This document shows, in pieces, positions 52,568-61,431 of a DNA stretch of 64,000 bases; positions within the stretch are counted from its first letter, which is position 1; each line of letters begins with the position of its first letter. Position numbers and translations under genes: made by a program. Below the pieces are notes generated by a model. The model was given only the letters and a program-made list of their open reading frames with translations. It searched no databases and was not told the origin of the DNA. Source of the DNA: CAVSUB01 sp963816725 (lineage in GTDB: Bacteria > Acidobacteriota > Vicinamibacteria > Vicinamibacterales > 2-12-FULL-66-21); the NCBI GenBank assembly GCA_963816725.1, contig CAWFMC010000024.1:62001-126000 (forward strand), in the 5' to 3' direction.

Positions 52568-53715
52568 GCGCAGGCTCCGATCCTGGCCTTGACGGCCGCG
52601 AGATCCGCGCGGAACTTCGCCGCAGCGTTGGCGGATCGCTTGGCTGCCAGTTCCTCCACCTTCAGGCCGGCGGCCTGTGCCTCCGCCTCGAGCTGTTCCC
52701 GCTCCTGACGACGCTCCGCCTCCTGTTCCGTGAGGAACTCGAGCGGTCGGCAATACACCGCGGCCTCATGGCGCCGATTACACCCCCGGCAAATGGGCGC
52801 GCACTCGCGGAGGATGTCGTGCGCGATCCCGCAGAGCGCGCAACTCCAAATCCGTCCAACTTCCGTGTACTCGCCTTCGATTAACTTGCGTCGCAAATCG
52901 GGCTTGTTGATGAACTTCAGCAACGCCGGTGGATCCTTCGCCCGTTCACCAGCCAAGAAGGACGTCGCAAGCCCCTCAAGCGCCGGTCCGAGCTCCTCGA
53001 GCGGTATGGCTCTGAGCCGTTCTTGGTTTTCTGGCGAGAGCTTCGCCGCCGCCGCCGCGTACTCGAACGGCGGGCCGAGCCGTTCGAAGGCATCGGTGAT
53101 TACGGTTAAGTCCTGCGGGGTCGGATTCGGTGGCTGCGGCTGCGGCTGTGGCTCTGGTACCGGAGAAGGTAAAGGCAAAGGCTTAGGAGTGCCCCTACTG
53201 TCACCGCGGCTGTTGCGGTGACTGTCACCGTTGCTGTCGATGTTGCTGTTGCCGAACGAAGCCGTCAGGGACGCCCATTCTCGGGACAATTCGTCGGCCT
53301 TCTCGAGCCCAGCCACTACTTCCGTCACAGCCTGGTGAATGGCAGTGCGAACCGGCCCGCGTAGTTCACCGGCGTCGGCGGCCCACGACTTGAGCGTCTG
53401 GACGTTGCGCGGCGGGTCGTCTGCGATGGCGGACACCACGAACAGGACGCGCGCCTCGCGGTCCACCATGACGACGCCAGCGCGCTCGAGCTCACCCAGA
53501 CAGCGCCTGATCGCCGCTGGCGACCATTTCAACGCGTCGGCCAGCATCAACTCACCGGCCCGGACGACGCCCGGCAGCGTGCGTCTGAACGGCGAGAGCA
53601 GGAGCCACAGATAGAGCACCAACGGACTCGGCTTGGTCTCGCCAATGGACGTCGGGAGTGACTCAATGATCCCCACCGGGATTCGCGAGTAACGACGCCG
53701 CGGGGCAGGTGCCAT
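52564..53715 (-). CDS. Replication-initiator-like protein
   Basis: In this 383-residue protein, residues 20-110 form a winged helix (PSPLVLYLWLLLSPFRRTLPG, LKWSPAAIRRCLGELERAGVVMVDRE) like phage and plasmid replisome organisers. A low-complexity linker (residues 155-200, N/D/S/R then P/Q repeats) follows, and then a helical domain and a zinc site (CALCG, ICRGC, YC). The start codon follows directly on the stop of the 36-aa gene. It may open the element's origin and load helicase. No primase motif is visible. Confidence 0.6.
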   Translation of the reverse strand: MAPAPRRRYSRIPVGIIESLPTSIGETKPSPLVLYLWLLLSPFRRTLPGVVRAGELMLADALKWSPAAIRRCLGELERAGVVMVDREARVLFVVSAIADDPPRNVQTLKSWAADAGELRGPVRTAIHQAVTEVVAGLEKADELSREWASLTASFGNSNIDSNGDSHRNSRGDSRGTPKPLPLPSPVPEPQPQPQPPNPTPQDLTVITDAFERLGPPFEYAAAAAKLSPENQERLRAIPLEELGPALEGLATSFLAGERAKDPPALLKFINKPDLRRKLIEGEYTEVGRIWSCALCGIAHDILRECAPICRGCNRRHEAAVYCRPLEFLTEQEAERRQEREQLEAEAQAAGLKVEELAAKRSANAAAKFRADLAAVKARIGACA

Positions 53716-53826
53716 CTATGCGGCCTTCCCATCGTCCGCGGGCCGCTCGTCCTCGCGCCGGATGTCCGCGACGAGCGCCGCGGCCAAGAGACGCGCCAGC
53801 GCCTTCTGGATGTCAGCGCGGGTCAC
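53716..53826 (-). CDS. 36-aa peptide between Xis and Rep
   Basis: GTG 53826 overlaps the stop of the Xis-like gene (GTGA), and TAG at 53716-53718 is directly followed by the Rep ATG. The product TRADIQKALARLLAAALVAD followed by a charged tail is one amphipathic helix. Both junctions are so tight that translation coupling is likely. Confidence 0.5.
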   Translation of the reverse strand: MTRADIQKALARLLAAALVADIRREDERPADDGKAA

Positions 53827-54029
53827 CGGTGGTCTCCGGTCGGCTGCTCCTGCGCTGCCCAGCAGCGCTTCAGCGCGTCGATGTCAGAGCGGGCGAAGAG
53901 CCGATTGCCGTTACTGGCGCGCACGGCTGGCAACACGCCGGTGCGATCGTACTCCCGCACTGTATGTTCACTGCGCCCGAGTTCGCGCGCCGTGGCGCTT
54001 GTGGTGAGGAATTCGGATGTGGTAGGCAA
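53823..54029 (-). CDS. Excisionase-like HTH protein
   Basis: The 68-residue protein reads FLTTSATARELGRSEHTVREYDRTGVLPAVRASNGNRLFARSDIDAL, a MerR/Xis-type winged HTH in which the wing is followed by the R-x-F-x-x-x-DI signature. In mobile elements such proteins set the direction of recombination. It is the first gene of an overlapping operon with the 36-aa peptide, Rep and the zinc ribbon. Confidence 0.72.
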   Translation of the reverse strand: MPTTSEFLTTSATARELGRSEHTVREYDRTGVLPAVRASNGNRLFARSDIDALKRCWAAQEQPTGDHR

Positions 54030-54158
54030 GTGGCGTAGCTCCTTAAAGTGCTACGCCCAGCGTGAGCGCGGTTACAGAAATTGAAAAGTATGTCTGTTCC
54101 TCTGTTTGTTAATGTGAACTCTTGCGAACTCTTGCAAAGTGCTTGGCGGCTGTCACTC

Positions 54159-54557
54159 TCAACCCGTTCGATGGGTCGACAGGAAGTCCGCCAGACGGCT
54201 ATGCGAGATCCGGATCGTCGACATGAGGACAAGCCCGCCCCAGTCGCCGGACCGCAGCATATTACGAACGTGTTGCCGCGACACATCGAGAAACGCGGCT
54301 ACATCAGCACACTTGAGCGCAACGTGTGCCCTCGGAATAATCACAGGTGAGATTACCTGGAGGAGCTCGAGCCGGTCATCCGAAACCCGAGAACTGAGGT
54401 AGGCGCGAGCGTCCTCGTACGTGACGCGGTACTCTCTAAGCCCGATGCGAATCGCCAACAGTCCTCCGTCGCGGATTTCTTCACGGAGGTAACGAACCGA
54501 GATGTCGGCCACACCGGAAAGGGCTTCCAGGGTGAGGAGCTTCCGATAGGTTCTCAT
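54159..54557 (-). CDS. Double-HTH DNA-binding protein
   Basis: The protein has 132 residues; GGAGGG precedes ATG 54557. Residues 8-60 (LLTLEALSGVADISVRYLREEIRDGGLLAIRIGLREYRVTYEDARAYL) and residues 85-130 (CADVAAFLDVSRQHVRNMLRSGDWGGL, then RISHSRLADFL) are two excisionase/MerR-type HTH units in tandem. It could act as the element's repressor or as a second Xis. Confidence 0.65.
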   Translation of the reverse strand: MRTYRKLLTLEALSGVADISVRYLREEIRDGGLLAIRIGLREYRVTYEDARAYLSSRVSDDRLELLQVISPVIIPRAHVALKCADVAAFLDVSRQHVRNMLRSGDWGGLVLMSTIRISHSRLADFLSTHRTG

Positions 54558-54876
54558 CAGCTGCCCTCCGCGACAGCTCTCCGCATGAACAATGAATCGG
54601 CGGCAGCCGGCGCGGAGTGCCGGGTTTCGGGGATCAGCCTGGCCGCCGAAATTAGGACGACGGTCGCTATTAAGCACGACAGACGAACGGCCGCGGATCG
54701 CCGCCGCTACGTGCCCGACTCTCGGAGTCTTCTGCCAACGACCTCGCGCGAGCGTGCCTCCTGTATCACCTGAAGGCTATGTGCCACTTGGCGCCTGGCG
54801 TCACGAGTCGCCTGTCCGACGTGATGGATTTGGTAAAGCTGCTGATCAAGTCGGAGTCAGAGAAAGCCGCGTAGGG
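54558..54876. other. Stretch without a gene
   Basis: About 320 bases between the double-HTH gene and the secreted protein gene. Only shadow frames. It may hold the promoter of the minus-strand operon, but I cannot point to it. Confidence 0.35.
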
Positions 54877-55320
54877 CTAGCGGCGTTTGAAAATCTCTTT
54901 GGTTGCCGCTTGGGGTTTCCCGTCGACGGTGGCGGCTGGCCCGAGAACCTCCGTCACCACGACGAGTTGTCCAGTAGCGTCTATTGTCCACGTCTGCCGC
55001 CTGATGTCCTGCTTGATCTCGGGCATATGAAGGGTCACCACCAGCGTGTTTCCTGTCCATGCGGCCTTCGCAAGAAGAGGTTTCCCGTCAGGAGCGATGA
55101 TCTTGGTCTCAGAGCCGTCGAGCTTGAGTGTGGCCTTGTAATCAGGCCCACCATCGAACTCCAGCGTAGAGCCATCCTGTTTGACGTTGAGTTCGCGGAC
55201 CGGCTTCTGAGTCCCAACACCGACCCACACGCCCGATAGGTTAGGCTTGGCTTGGGCAGCCAATTCGACAGCACCAAAGGCGGCAGCGGCGACGACGAGG
55301 CATAAAGCTGCGAACCTCAT
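54877..55320 (-). CDS. Small secreted beta-rich protein
   Basis: The 147-residue protein has AAAAGGAGA before ATG 55320. A signal peptide (FAALCLVVAAAAFGAVELAAQ) precedes strands SGVWVGVGTQKPVRELNV, YKATLKLDGSETKIIAPDG, WTGNTLVVTLHM, RRQTWTIDATGQLVVVTEV. It has the same kind of calycin-like layout as the protein at 13569-13943. Its closeness to the end of island 2 makes it the last gene of that element. Function unknown. Confidence 0.7.
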   Translation of the reverse strand: MRFAALCLVVAAAAFGAVELAAQAKPNLSGVWVGVGTQKPVRELNVKQDGSTLEFDGGPDYKATLKLDGSETKIIAPDGKPLLAKAAWTGNTLVVTLHMPEIKQDIRRQTWTIDATGQLVVVTEVLGPAATVDGKPQAATKEIFKRR

Positions 55321-55639
55321 GGGGTCTCCTTTTAAAACGTTGATGAGCGAGGACGGAACGTAACGGCCAGCCGACAGGAATGTCAAATTATTCGCCATGC
55401 AATCACGAATCGAAAGGAGCCCACTACCCAGGAAAGACCACCTCCGCATCCAGCCCTTTATGAAGTACTGGAGCCCATCGTCGGTCGTAGCCGTTCGAGG
55501 TGACGTGCTGTACACCATCCCCTCTGGGGCGGTGACGCGCTGGTCGACCGTTAACAGGTCCACCCGCTCTGAGCGTAGGGCTGTGAGTATTGTCGGACCT
55601 GCCGGTGCCGTCAACTGCTCAGGTTGCCACCCCGCCTGG
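55321..55639. other. Stretch without a gene
   Basis: About 320 bases at the right end of island 2, upstream of the small secreted protein and up to the end of recombinase 3. No repeats other than the att core were seen. Confidence 0.35.
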
Positions 55640-56701
55640 TCAGGCGGCTAGGTCCGAGAATCCAGCGATCGGCAGCTGCCACCCGACAGCGGTCCCCGTT
55701 GGGGACGCCATCGCTTGTGGATACGCTAACCCACTGAAAAATCGAGACAGGGGCCCAGTCGCCTGGAACGTGTAGGGCCGGGACGCGGCGTCGGGCGTGA
55801 AAACGATCCGATCGACGACGAGCTTGCGGACCATTTGGCGAGCCTGGGGAACGTGCGCCCGCAGGAGGCCTTTCCAGTCCATCAGTCGAGACAACAGCGA
55901 CTCCTTCAGCTTGGCCGCGTCCTGACGCGCTGGGAGCGGTTTCTGCAGCTCGCGCAGCTCCTGGGCGATGAGCTCCCGGCGCTTCTCACGCTCGCGCATC
56001 GCCAGGACGAGTGTGGCCGCTTCGCCCCCCGCCACGATCGCGGCGATGAGCCGATCCAGTTCGCCCGACAGCTTGTCGGCCTCGGCTCCCAACCTATTCA
56101 CCCTCTCCGCCCGGTCAGGACGTTGCGCCGTAGCCTGCTCGATGGCCCAGTTCATCGCGTCCTGAATGATTGACGGATCCAACAACTCCCGCTCGAGCGC
56201 ATCCAGGACCGCGGCGTCCGCATCTGTGACGCGCATTTCGAGGCTGTTGGCGCAGACCGCCTTGCCGCGGTGATGGAACGACGAGCAGGCGCAGAAGAAT
56301 GCCCGCCGCTTGCCGTGGCTCCGGCTTCGCACCACGAGCGTTCCGCCACACACTCCGCAGCGGCTCATGCCCGTCAGCAGGTGCCGGGCCTCGATGCCGC
56401 TCATCGGGCGGCCCCACAGCTTGCCATCGGTTGCCCGCAGGTACGTCAGACGAACGCCTTCCAGCCGCTCGTGCGCCGCACGCCAGAGCGCGTCCGACAC
56501 GATGCGCAATTGTGGCGCCGGCACTTCCAGATGTTCGGCCGCCGGGCGCTGGCGCTGCTTGGTCTGGCCCCACAGATCACGCTTTCGGGTTCGATTCCAG
56601 AGGATGAGGCCGCGATACAGGTCGCGGTGGAGCGCTTCGCGAACGGATGACGGCGCCCAGGCTTTGGGGCGACCCTGTTGCGCTCGTGGGGCAGTGCGGT
56701 C
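55640..56701 (-). pseudogene. Large serine recombinase 3, N-terminus missing
   Basis: The frame opens at 56701 in the middle of the recombinase domain (APSSVREALHRDLYRGLILWNRTRKRD), continues VPAPQLRIVSDALW, the zinc ribbon (CGVCGG, CACSSF) and the coiled coil (EADKLSGELDRLIAAI), and runs through the att core to 55640. The catalytic domain is gone. About 80 bases beyond the break is the resolvase-associated end repeat, so a transposon-related event probably removed the 5' part. Confidence 0.85.
55695..55710. repeat. att core copy 3 (island 2/island 3 junction)
   Basis: An exact copy of the 16-base tRNA-Glu 3' end, inside the C-terminal coding region of recombinase 3 (MASPTG). Confidence 0.85.
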
Positions 56702-56779
56702 TCACGCGTATGGATCCGGGCTTAAACATCAGGATTCCAGACCGACAGGGGAGCAACTCAGCTAGGGCGTCTTGCCGCC

Positions 56780-56886
56780 TCTAACAGAATCAGTTCTTTA
56801 GTTTCCGGCTGACCACCGCGCGCACATTCAATTTGGCGCCCGTTGCTCGGGATCGATCAATACGATGCCGACAAGGGCAGATTAAT
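56780..56886. repeat. Resolvase-associated end repeat, copy C (inverted)
   Basis: The complement reads GATTAATCTGCCCTTGTCGG, TTGATCGATCCCG, GCGCGCGGTGGTCAGCCG and GAACTGATTCTGTTAG. It is a full-length match to 36774-36875 in inverted orientation. There is no resolvase beside it. It marks the scar at the right end of the islands. Confidence 0.7.
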
Positions 56887-56921
56887 CCTTTTAGGGGCGA
56901 GGGCAGACGGGAACACAGCAC

Positions 56922-59681
56922 TCACTTCACCGGCGAAAGCCGCCGCAGCTCATCGAAGAAGTTGAACCAGAACGTTACGTGCGTCGGCGCGGCCGTCGCG
57001 GGGGTGCCCGGCGCCATCACTACGCGCGTGCCGTCCGGATCCAGATCGAAGGAGTTCCCCGAGAGCGGCCGGCGCTGGACGAGCGCCTCACTCCAGACGA
57101 GCGGCTTCCCAGCCCGAAAGTCGTCACCGGTCGCCGTGTACGGCACCACCATGATCCGTCCGTCGGCGGCCAGGTACAGGAGCTCGCGGCGGTTGTGCGA
57201 CCAGACGGCATTGGTGCCTCCGTCCGTCGAGATCGCTATCTTGCCACCCGGTCCGGGAAAGGGCACAACGGAGATCTCGAAGCGGCTCGACTCGTTCGAT
57301 TCGTAGGCCAGCCAGTGCCCGTCTGGCGAGAAGCTGGGCTGCTGCTCGTTGAAGAGCGGCTCATCCAGAAACACGGTCGGCTTACCCGGCTTCCAGCCGC
57401 TCACCTCGTCCCCCTCGAGCCGAAGCGTCATAAGGCCAATACTGTTCGTCTCCCGCCGGCTCTCTTGAAACGCAAGGACCTGACCGTTCGGATGCCACGA
57501 TCCCATAAGCTGCGTGTTCGGGCTTGTCGTGAGCGGTGTAGGGTGCCCACTGCCGTCCGCTGGCTGCCAGTAGAGGTTCATGGGGCCACCGCTGGCCGTG
57601 GAGCTGTAGACGAGACGCCGCTCATCCGGCGTCCAGACGGGATTCCGATTCACGCCCAAAGTCGACGGCAACTTCCTCTGTCCGCCACGCTCTACATCGT
57701 AGATCCACACGTACGTGTTCGCCCCGTCGGTACGCGTGTAGGTGAGCCGCCGGGTGTGCGGGGCGATACGGACCCCGCCCCAAGTGCCTGCTCGAATGTT
57801 GAGCGGCGTCATTTTGCCGTCGGGGGTCAGCCAATCAAGCAGAACCTCCGCTGCGGTGTCGATCCCCGGGACGTACATAAGCGTGCCGGTGTCAGACACT
57901 TCCGCCTGCGCGTTGCCACCAAAAATGCTACTCAGCACACCTGCCACCACCGGCACCTCCGGTCCGGTGACGACGAGGGTGTTGAGATCGAACGGCGCCG
58001 CAAAGAGCGTCCCGTCGTGGACCCAGGTCAGATGACCGCTTGGAAGGTAGCGGCCATAGGAAGCATCGCGCTGCACGACATGGGACTGGCTGGGGGGCAG
58101 CGGCTGCACGGCAAGCCAACCCTTCGTGAAATTCCCTTGGTCGGCGGTCACTGTGTAGAGGACGGCCCGGCCATTGGGTAGCACCTGCGGCCACCGATGC
58201 GTCCATTCGCCCGGGGCCAGCGTCGTCAGCCGCTCGGCCTTCCTACCCGCAGCCTCCCCCGACACGCGCCAGAGGCCGTCATTGATTGTTGGCGCGAATA
58301 CGATCGTCCCATCGTCGGCCCAGGTTCCGCCCCGTGCGGTCGGCGCGGGCGCGAGCGTGACTGTCGCGCCGCCAGTGATCGCGACTTTTTTGAGCGAGCC
58401 GCTCGCAAAAAATCCAAGCCACTGGCTATCCGGCGAGAAGAACGGGCCGGCGGCGCCTTCGGTATCGGGTAGCACCGTCGCCGTCAACTGAGCGAGCCGC
58501 CGGACGTAGAGACGTGGCGCGCCCCCGCTTTGCGGCCGCGCGACGAACGCGATCAGGCTCCCGTCCCGCGATACGACCGCGGCGGTGCCCATCGGCGTCG
58601 TCGATCCTTCGGTGATGAACAGCGAGGCATCGGCGCCGAGCTCCGCGGTCACCCGCAGCGGCGGCGGTGACGTCTTCCGCCACGGCGCCCACAGCAGGAG
58701 CACCGCCGCGAGTCCCACGGCCAGCGCGCTGGCTGCCGCCCATGGCAACGCACGCTGCCAGCGCGGCGCCACGAGCGCCATCGGCGCCACGCCGTCGCGG
58801 GTGGCCGGCGCCCGCAGCGCCTCCTCGATCTCGAACCGCACATCGGCCATGTCGGCCAAGCGCTTCTTGGGATCTTTGTCGAGGCAGCGCGCCAGCATCT
58901 TCCGCAAGGCCGGCGCGCTGGTCGTCGGTAGCACACTCCAATCAGGATCGGCACGCAGAATCGCGGCCAGCGTGTCTGACACCTCGGCGCCCCCAAACGC
59001 GCGCGTGCCGGTCACCATCTCGTAGAGCACGCAGCCAAACGCCCAGATGTCCGCGCGCTTGTCCACCGGCTTGCCCCTCGCCTGCTCGGGCGACATGTAG
59101 GCCGCGGTGCCCAAGATCATGCCCATCTGCGTCATGACGGGCGACGTGAGGGTGGGAGAGTTCGCGAGGGCGCTCGAGGATGCACTCGACGCGCCGACTG
59201 GATCCATCGCCTTCGCCAAGCCGAAGTCGAGCACCTTGACGGTGCCGTCGGCGCGCACCTTAATATTCGCCGGCTTCAGATCGCGATGAATGATCCCCTG
59301 CTCGTGCGCGCCTTCGAGGGCCTCGGCGATCTGCTTCGCCAGAGGCAGCGCCTCGGTGACGGGCATCGGGCCGCGCGCGATGATCGCCGACAGGTCCTCG
59401 CCCTCGACCAGTTCCATGACGAGCGCCGTCGCGGCCCCGCTCGCTTCCAGGCCGTAGATGCCGGCGATGTTCGGATGGTTCAGCGACGCGAGGACTTCCG
59501 CTTCGCGCTGAAAGCGAGCCAGCCGATCGTGATCCGCCGCGACGGAAGGCGGCAGGATCTTGATAGCGACCTGGCGCTTCAGCCTCGTGTCGGTGGCCCG
59601 ATACACTTGGCCCATGCCGCCCTCGCCGAGCAGGGCAGTGACTTCGTAGACGCCGAGACGGGTGCCGGGACTAAGAGCCAA
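56922..59681 (-). CDS. Ser/Thr protein kinase with beta-propeller sensor
   Basis: In this 919-residue protein, residues 10-270 are a PknB-type kinase: GEGGMGQVY loop, the lysine of VAIKILP, HRDLKPANIK (catalytic), DFGLA, and a shortened APE-type segment (YMSPEQ). A membrane helix lies at about 312-332 (LPWAAASALAVGLAAVLLLW). The outer part, about 560 residues, is a series of PD40/TolB-like blades (FSPDSQWLGFF, WTPDERRLVYSS, FSPDGHWLAYESNESSRFEI). This domain order is very common in Acidobacteriota. It probably phosphorylates cytosolic partners in response to an extracytoplasmic ligand. Confidence 0.92.
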   Translation of the reverse strand: MALSPGTRLGVYEVTALLGEGGMGQVYRATDTRLKRQVAIKILPPSVAADHDRLARFQREAEVLASLNHPNIAGIYGLEASGAATALVMELVEGEDLSAIIARGPMPVTEALPLAKQIAEALEGAHEQGIIHRDLKPANIKVRADGTVKVLDFGLAKAMDPVGASSASSSALANSPTLTSPVMTQMGMILGTAAYMSPEQARGKPVDKRADIWAFGCVLYEMVTGTRAFGGAEVSDTLAAILRADPDWSVLPTTSAPALRKMLARCLDKDPKKRLADMADVRFEIEEALRAPATRDGVAPMALVAPRWQRALPWAAASALAVGLAAVLLLWAPWRKTSPPPLRVTAELGADASLFITEGSTTPMGTAAVVSRDGSLIAFVARPQSGGAPRLYVRRLAQLTATVLPDTEGAAGPFFSPDSQWLGFFASGSLKKVAITGGATVTLAPAPTARGGTWADDGTIVFAPTINDGLWRVSGEAAGRKAERLTTLAPGEWTHRWPQVLPNGRAVLYTVTADQGNFTKGWLAVQPLPPSQSHVVQRDASYGRYLPSGHLTWVHDGTLFAAPFDLNTLVVTGPEVPVVAGVLSSIFGGNAQAEVSDTGTLMYVPGIDTAAEVLLDWLTPDGKMTPLNIRAGTWGGVRIAPHTRRLTYTRTDGANTYVWIYDVERGGQRKLPSTLGVNRNPVWTPDERRLVYSSTASGGPMNLYWQPADGSGHPTPLTTSPNTQLMGSWHPNGQVLAFQESRRETNSIGLMTLRLEGDEVSGWKPGKPTVFLDEPLFNEQQPSFSPDGHWLAYESNESSRFEISVVPFPGPGGKIAISTDGGTNAVWSHNRRELLYLAADGRIMVVPYTATGDDFRAGKPLVWSEALVQRRPLSGNSFDLDPDGTRVVMAPGTPATAAPTHVTFWFNFFDELRRLSPVK

Positions 59682-59731
59682 GAGTGACGCGATTATATGG
59701 CCGGGACGGGCGGCCGGCGCGATTGGTCCTG

Positions 59732-59895
59732 CCTGGCGCCGTTGCGGCTGGCTGAACGCGTCCTCGACGCCAATTGCTCAAGAGCGGGACGACCTGGCGG
59801 GTCGTCTTCAATGCGGTTCGGTGGACCGCAACGCGCGTGCGAGCCGGCGGAGCAGGTCGTCCGACGCTCAGGCCAGGCCGAGCCGACCCACCAGA
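59732..59895 (-). repeat. ASCH-tail repeat, copy 3
   Basis: On the minus strand it reads GTCGGCTCGGCC, then GCGTCGGACGACCTGCTCC, TCGCACGCGCGTTGCG, GACGCGTTCAGCC and AGCCGCAACGGCG. It matches the 3' part of the repeats at 32331-32560 and 34421-34634. It lies between the kinase gene and the receptor remnant. Confidence 0.6.
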
Positions 59896-59985
59896 GCGAC
59901 CGGGGCGCGGTGCGAGAACTCCGAGGCCGGCGTCACGTACGCCTTCTTAACTTTCCAGGCGCCACCCGCTGCGTCTACCTCTCGA

Positions 59986-61431
59986 TTACCTCGAGGCGGA
60001 AGCCTGGACAAGGTTTCTCTGAAAAACCAACTTGACCGCGAGTTGCACGACGCGCGGATCGGCAGCCGTGGTGATCGTCCCGAACGCCGCAGACCCGAAC
60101 GTGCCGTTTGGGGGGCCAAGGGCCGGCGTGTTCGTGGCGTTGAAGACCTCGGCGCGGACTTCCACCGAGTTACCGGCGCGCAGTCCGATACGGCGCAGCA
60201 CCGCGACGTCGAGGTTGCGGTAACCCGGGCCGCGCACCGGGTTTCGCGAACTCGTGCCAATCGTGAACTGGGGGGCGGCGGCGAACGCGTCGGTATTGAA
60301 CCAGCGGATGACCGTGCGCTCGCCCGACGGCAGTGCGGGGTCACCGACCAGATTGGGCCGCTGGGTGCCGAATCCGGCAAACGCATTGTTGTTGGTGGCC
60401 TGCGTGACGGCGATCGGCACGCCCGACTGCAGCGTCACCAGCCCCGTCACCGTCCAGTCGTTGACGATGGCGCCAGCACGCCGGATGGACGTCGCCCACG
60501 ATGGTTGCCGAACGGAAGGTCCCACACGGCCGACGCCACGAAGGCGTGCGGGATGTCGCCCGTCGAATAGTCGCGCTCCAGCGAAGGTTTCGTGGAAGCG
60601 GGTCAACCGGGCGAAGACCTGTCCGCGGTCTCCGTTCATGCGCTGATCGACTCTGCCGCTGAATTGATCCTGATTGACGGTCTCGATGTCCGCCGGTCGG
60701 TAGTTGTTGGCCGTGCCGGTGGTCGTCGGGAGCGGGTAGCGAGCCGATAACGCGCGGGCGACGGCATCGACCCGGTCGACTGGAATCGTGTTGCCGGGAA
60801 ACGGCGTGCGCGTCGAGCCGCCGCCCGCCACCGGACTCGTCGTCGCCGGATCGTAGATGATCGGCACTCGGCCACCAATCGGCTCGGAGAAGACGCCCTC
60901 ACGCTGCAGCACCGTGGGCACCGTCGAGATGATGGTCCGGCCGATGCTCTGTCGTTGACCCTGGTAGTCGCCGAAGAAGAATGCCCGGTCCTTCCGAATG
61001 GGGCCGCCAACGACACCACCGAACTGCTGACGGCGAAACGCCGGCTTGGGCCCGGTCGGCGCGAAGTAGTTGCGCGCATTCAAGGAGTCGTGGCGCAGGA
61101 ACTCGAAGGCGCTGCCGTGCCACTCGTTCGTCCCGGACCGTGTGGTCAGGTTGACGACGCCGCCGTTGAAACGGCCGAACTCGGCCGGTGGGCTGTTGCT
61201 TTCAATCCTGAACTGGTCGATGGCGTCGATGTTCGGGAAGAACGCGACCTGACCTGGCTCGGGCTGGAGTACGGAGATCCCGTCAAACAAGTACTCGTTC
61301 GTCCGGGGACGGCCCCCGTTGATCCGCGGCAGCGACGATCCCGGCGGCAGGGCCACGCCCGGCGCCAGTCCGGCCCGCAGAACGGACACGATTCGCTTTG
61401 GCGTTCCGACCCGGCGGTGGTCATTTCGCAA
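59986..61431 (-). pseudogene. Oar-like TonB-dependent receptor, truncated and deleted
   Basis: The 481-residue frame holds the plug region (RINGGRPRTNEYLFDGISV, IDQFRIESNSPPAEFGRFNGG, LTTRSGTNEWHGSAFEF) and then jumps near FARLTRFHETFAG to the last strands of the barrel (DWTVTGLVTLQSGVPIAV, GPGYRNLDVAVLRRIGL, EVFNATNTPALGPPNGTFG). Intact relatives have about 1,000 or more residues with an N-terminal carboxypeptidase-regulatory domain. The signal peptide, this domain and most of the barrel are missing, so it cannot be a working receptor. Confidence 0.82.

Larger units (their letters stand above)
44595..55710. mobile_element. Island 2, compact satellite-like integrative element
   Basis: It is flanked by exact 16-base att repeats and is 11.1 kb long. 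Order from the left: recombinase (minus), IDGE-type remnant, two PEP-CTERM genes (plus), two coupled genes (minus), zinc ribbon and two membrane proteins (plus), decayed zinc fingers, then a minus-strand block of zinc ribbon, Rep-like, 36-aa peptide, Xis-like and HTH genes, and a small secreted protein. Integrase, Xis and replication initiator without structural genes is the logic of phage satellites or cryptic integrative elements. That is an inference. Confidence 0.7.

Noticed and set aside
56979..58181. 400-aa plus-strand frame
   Set aside because: Antisense to the propeller part of the kinase.
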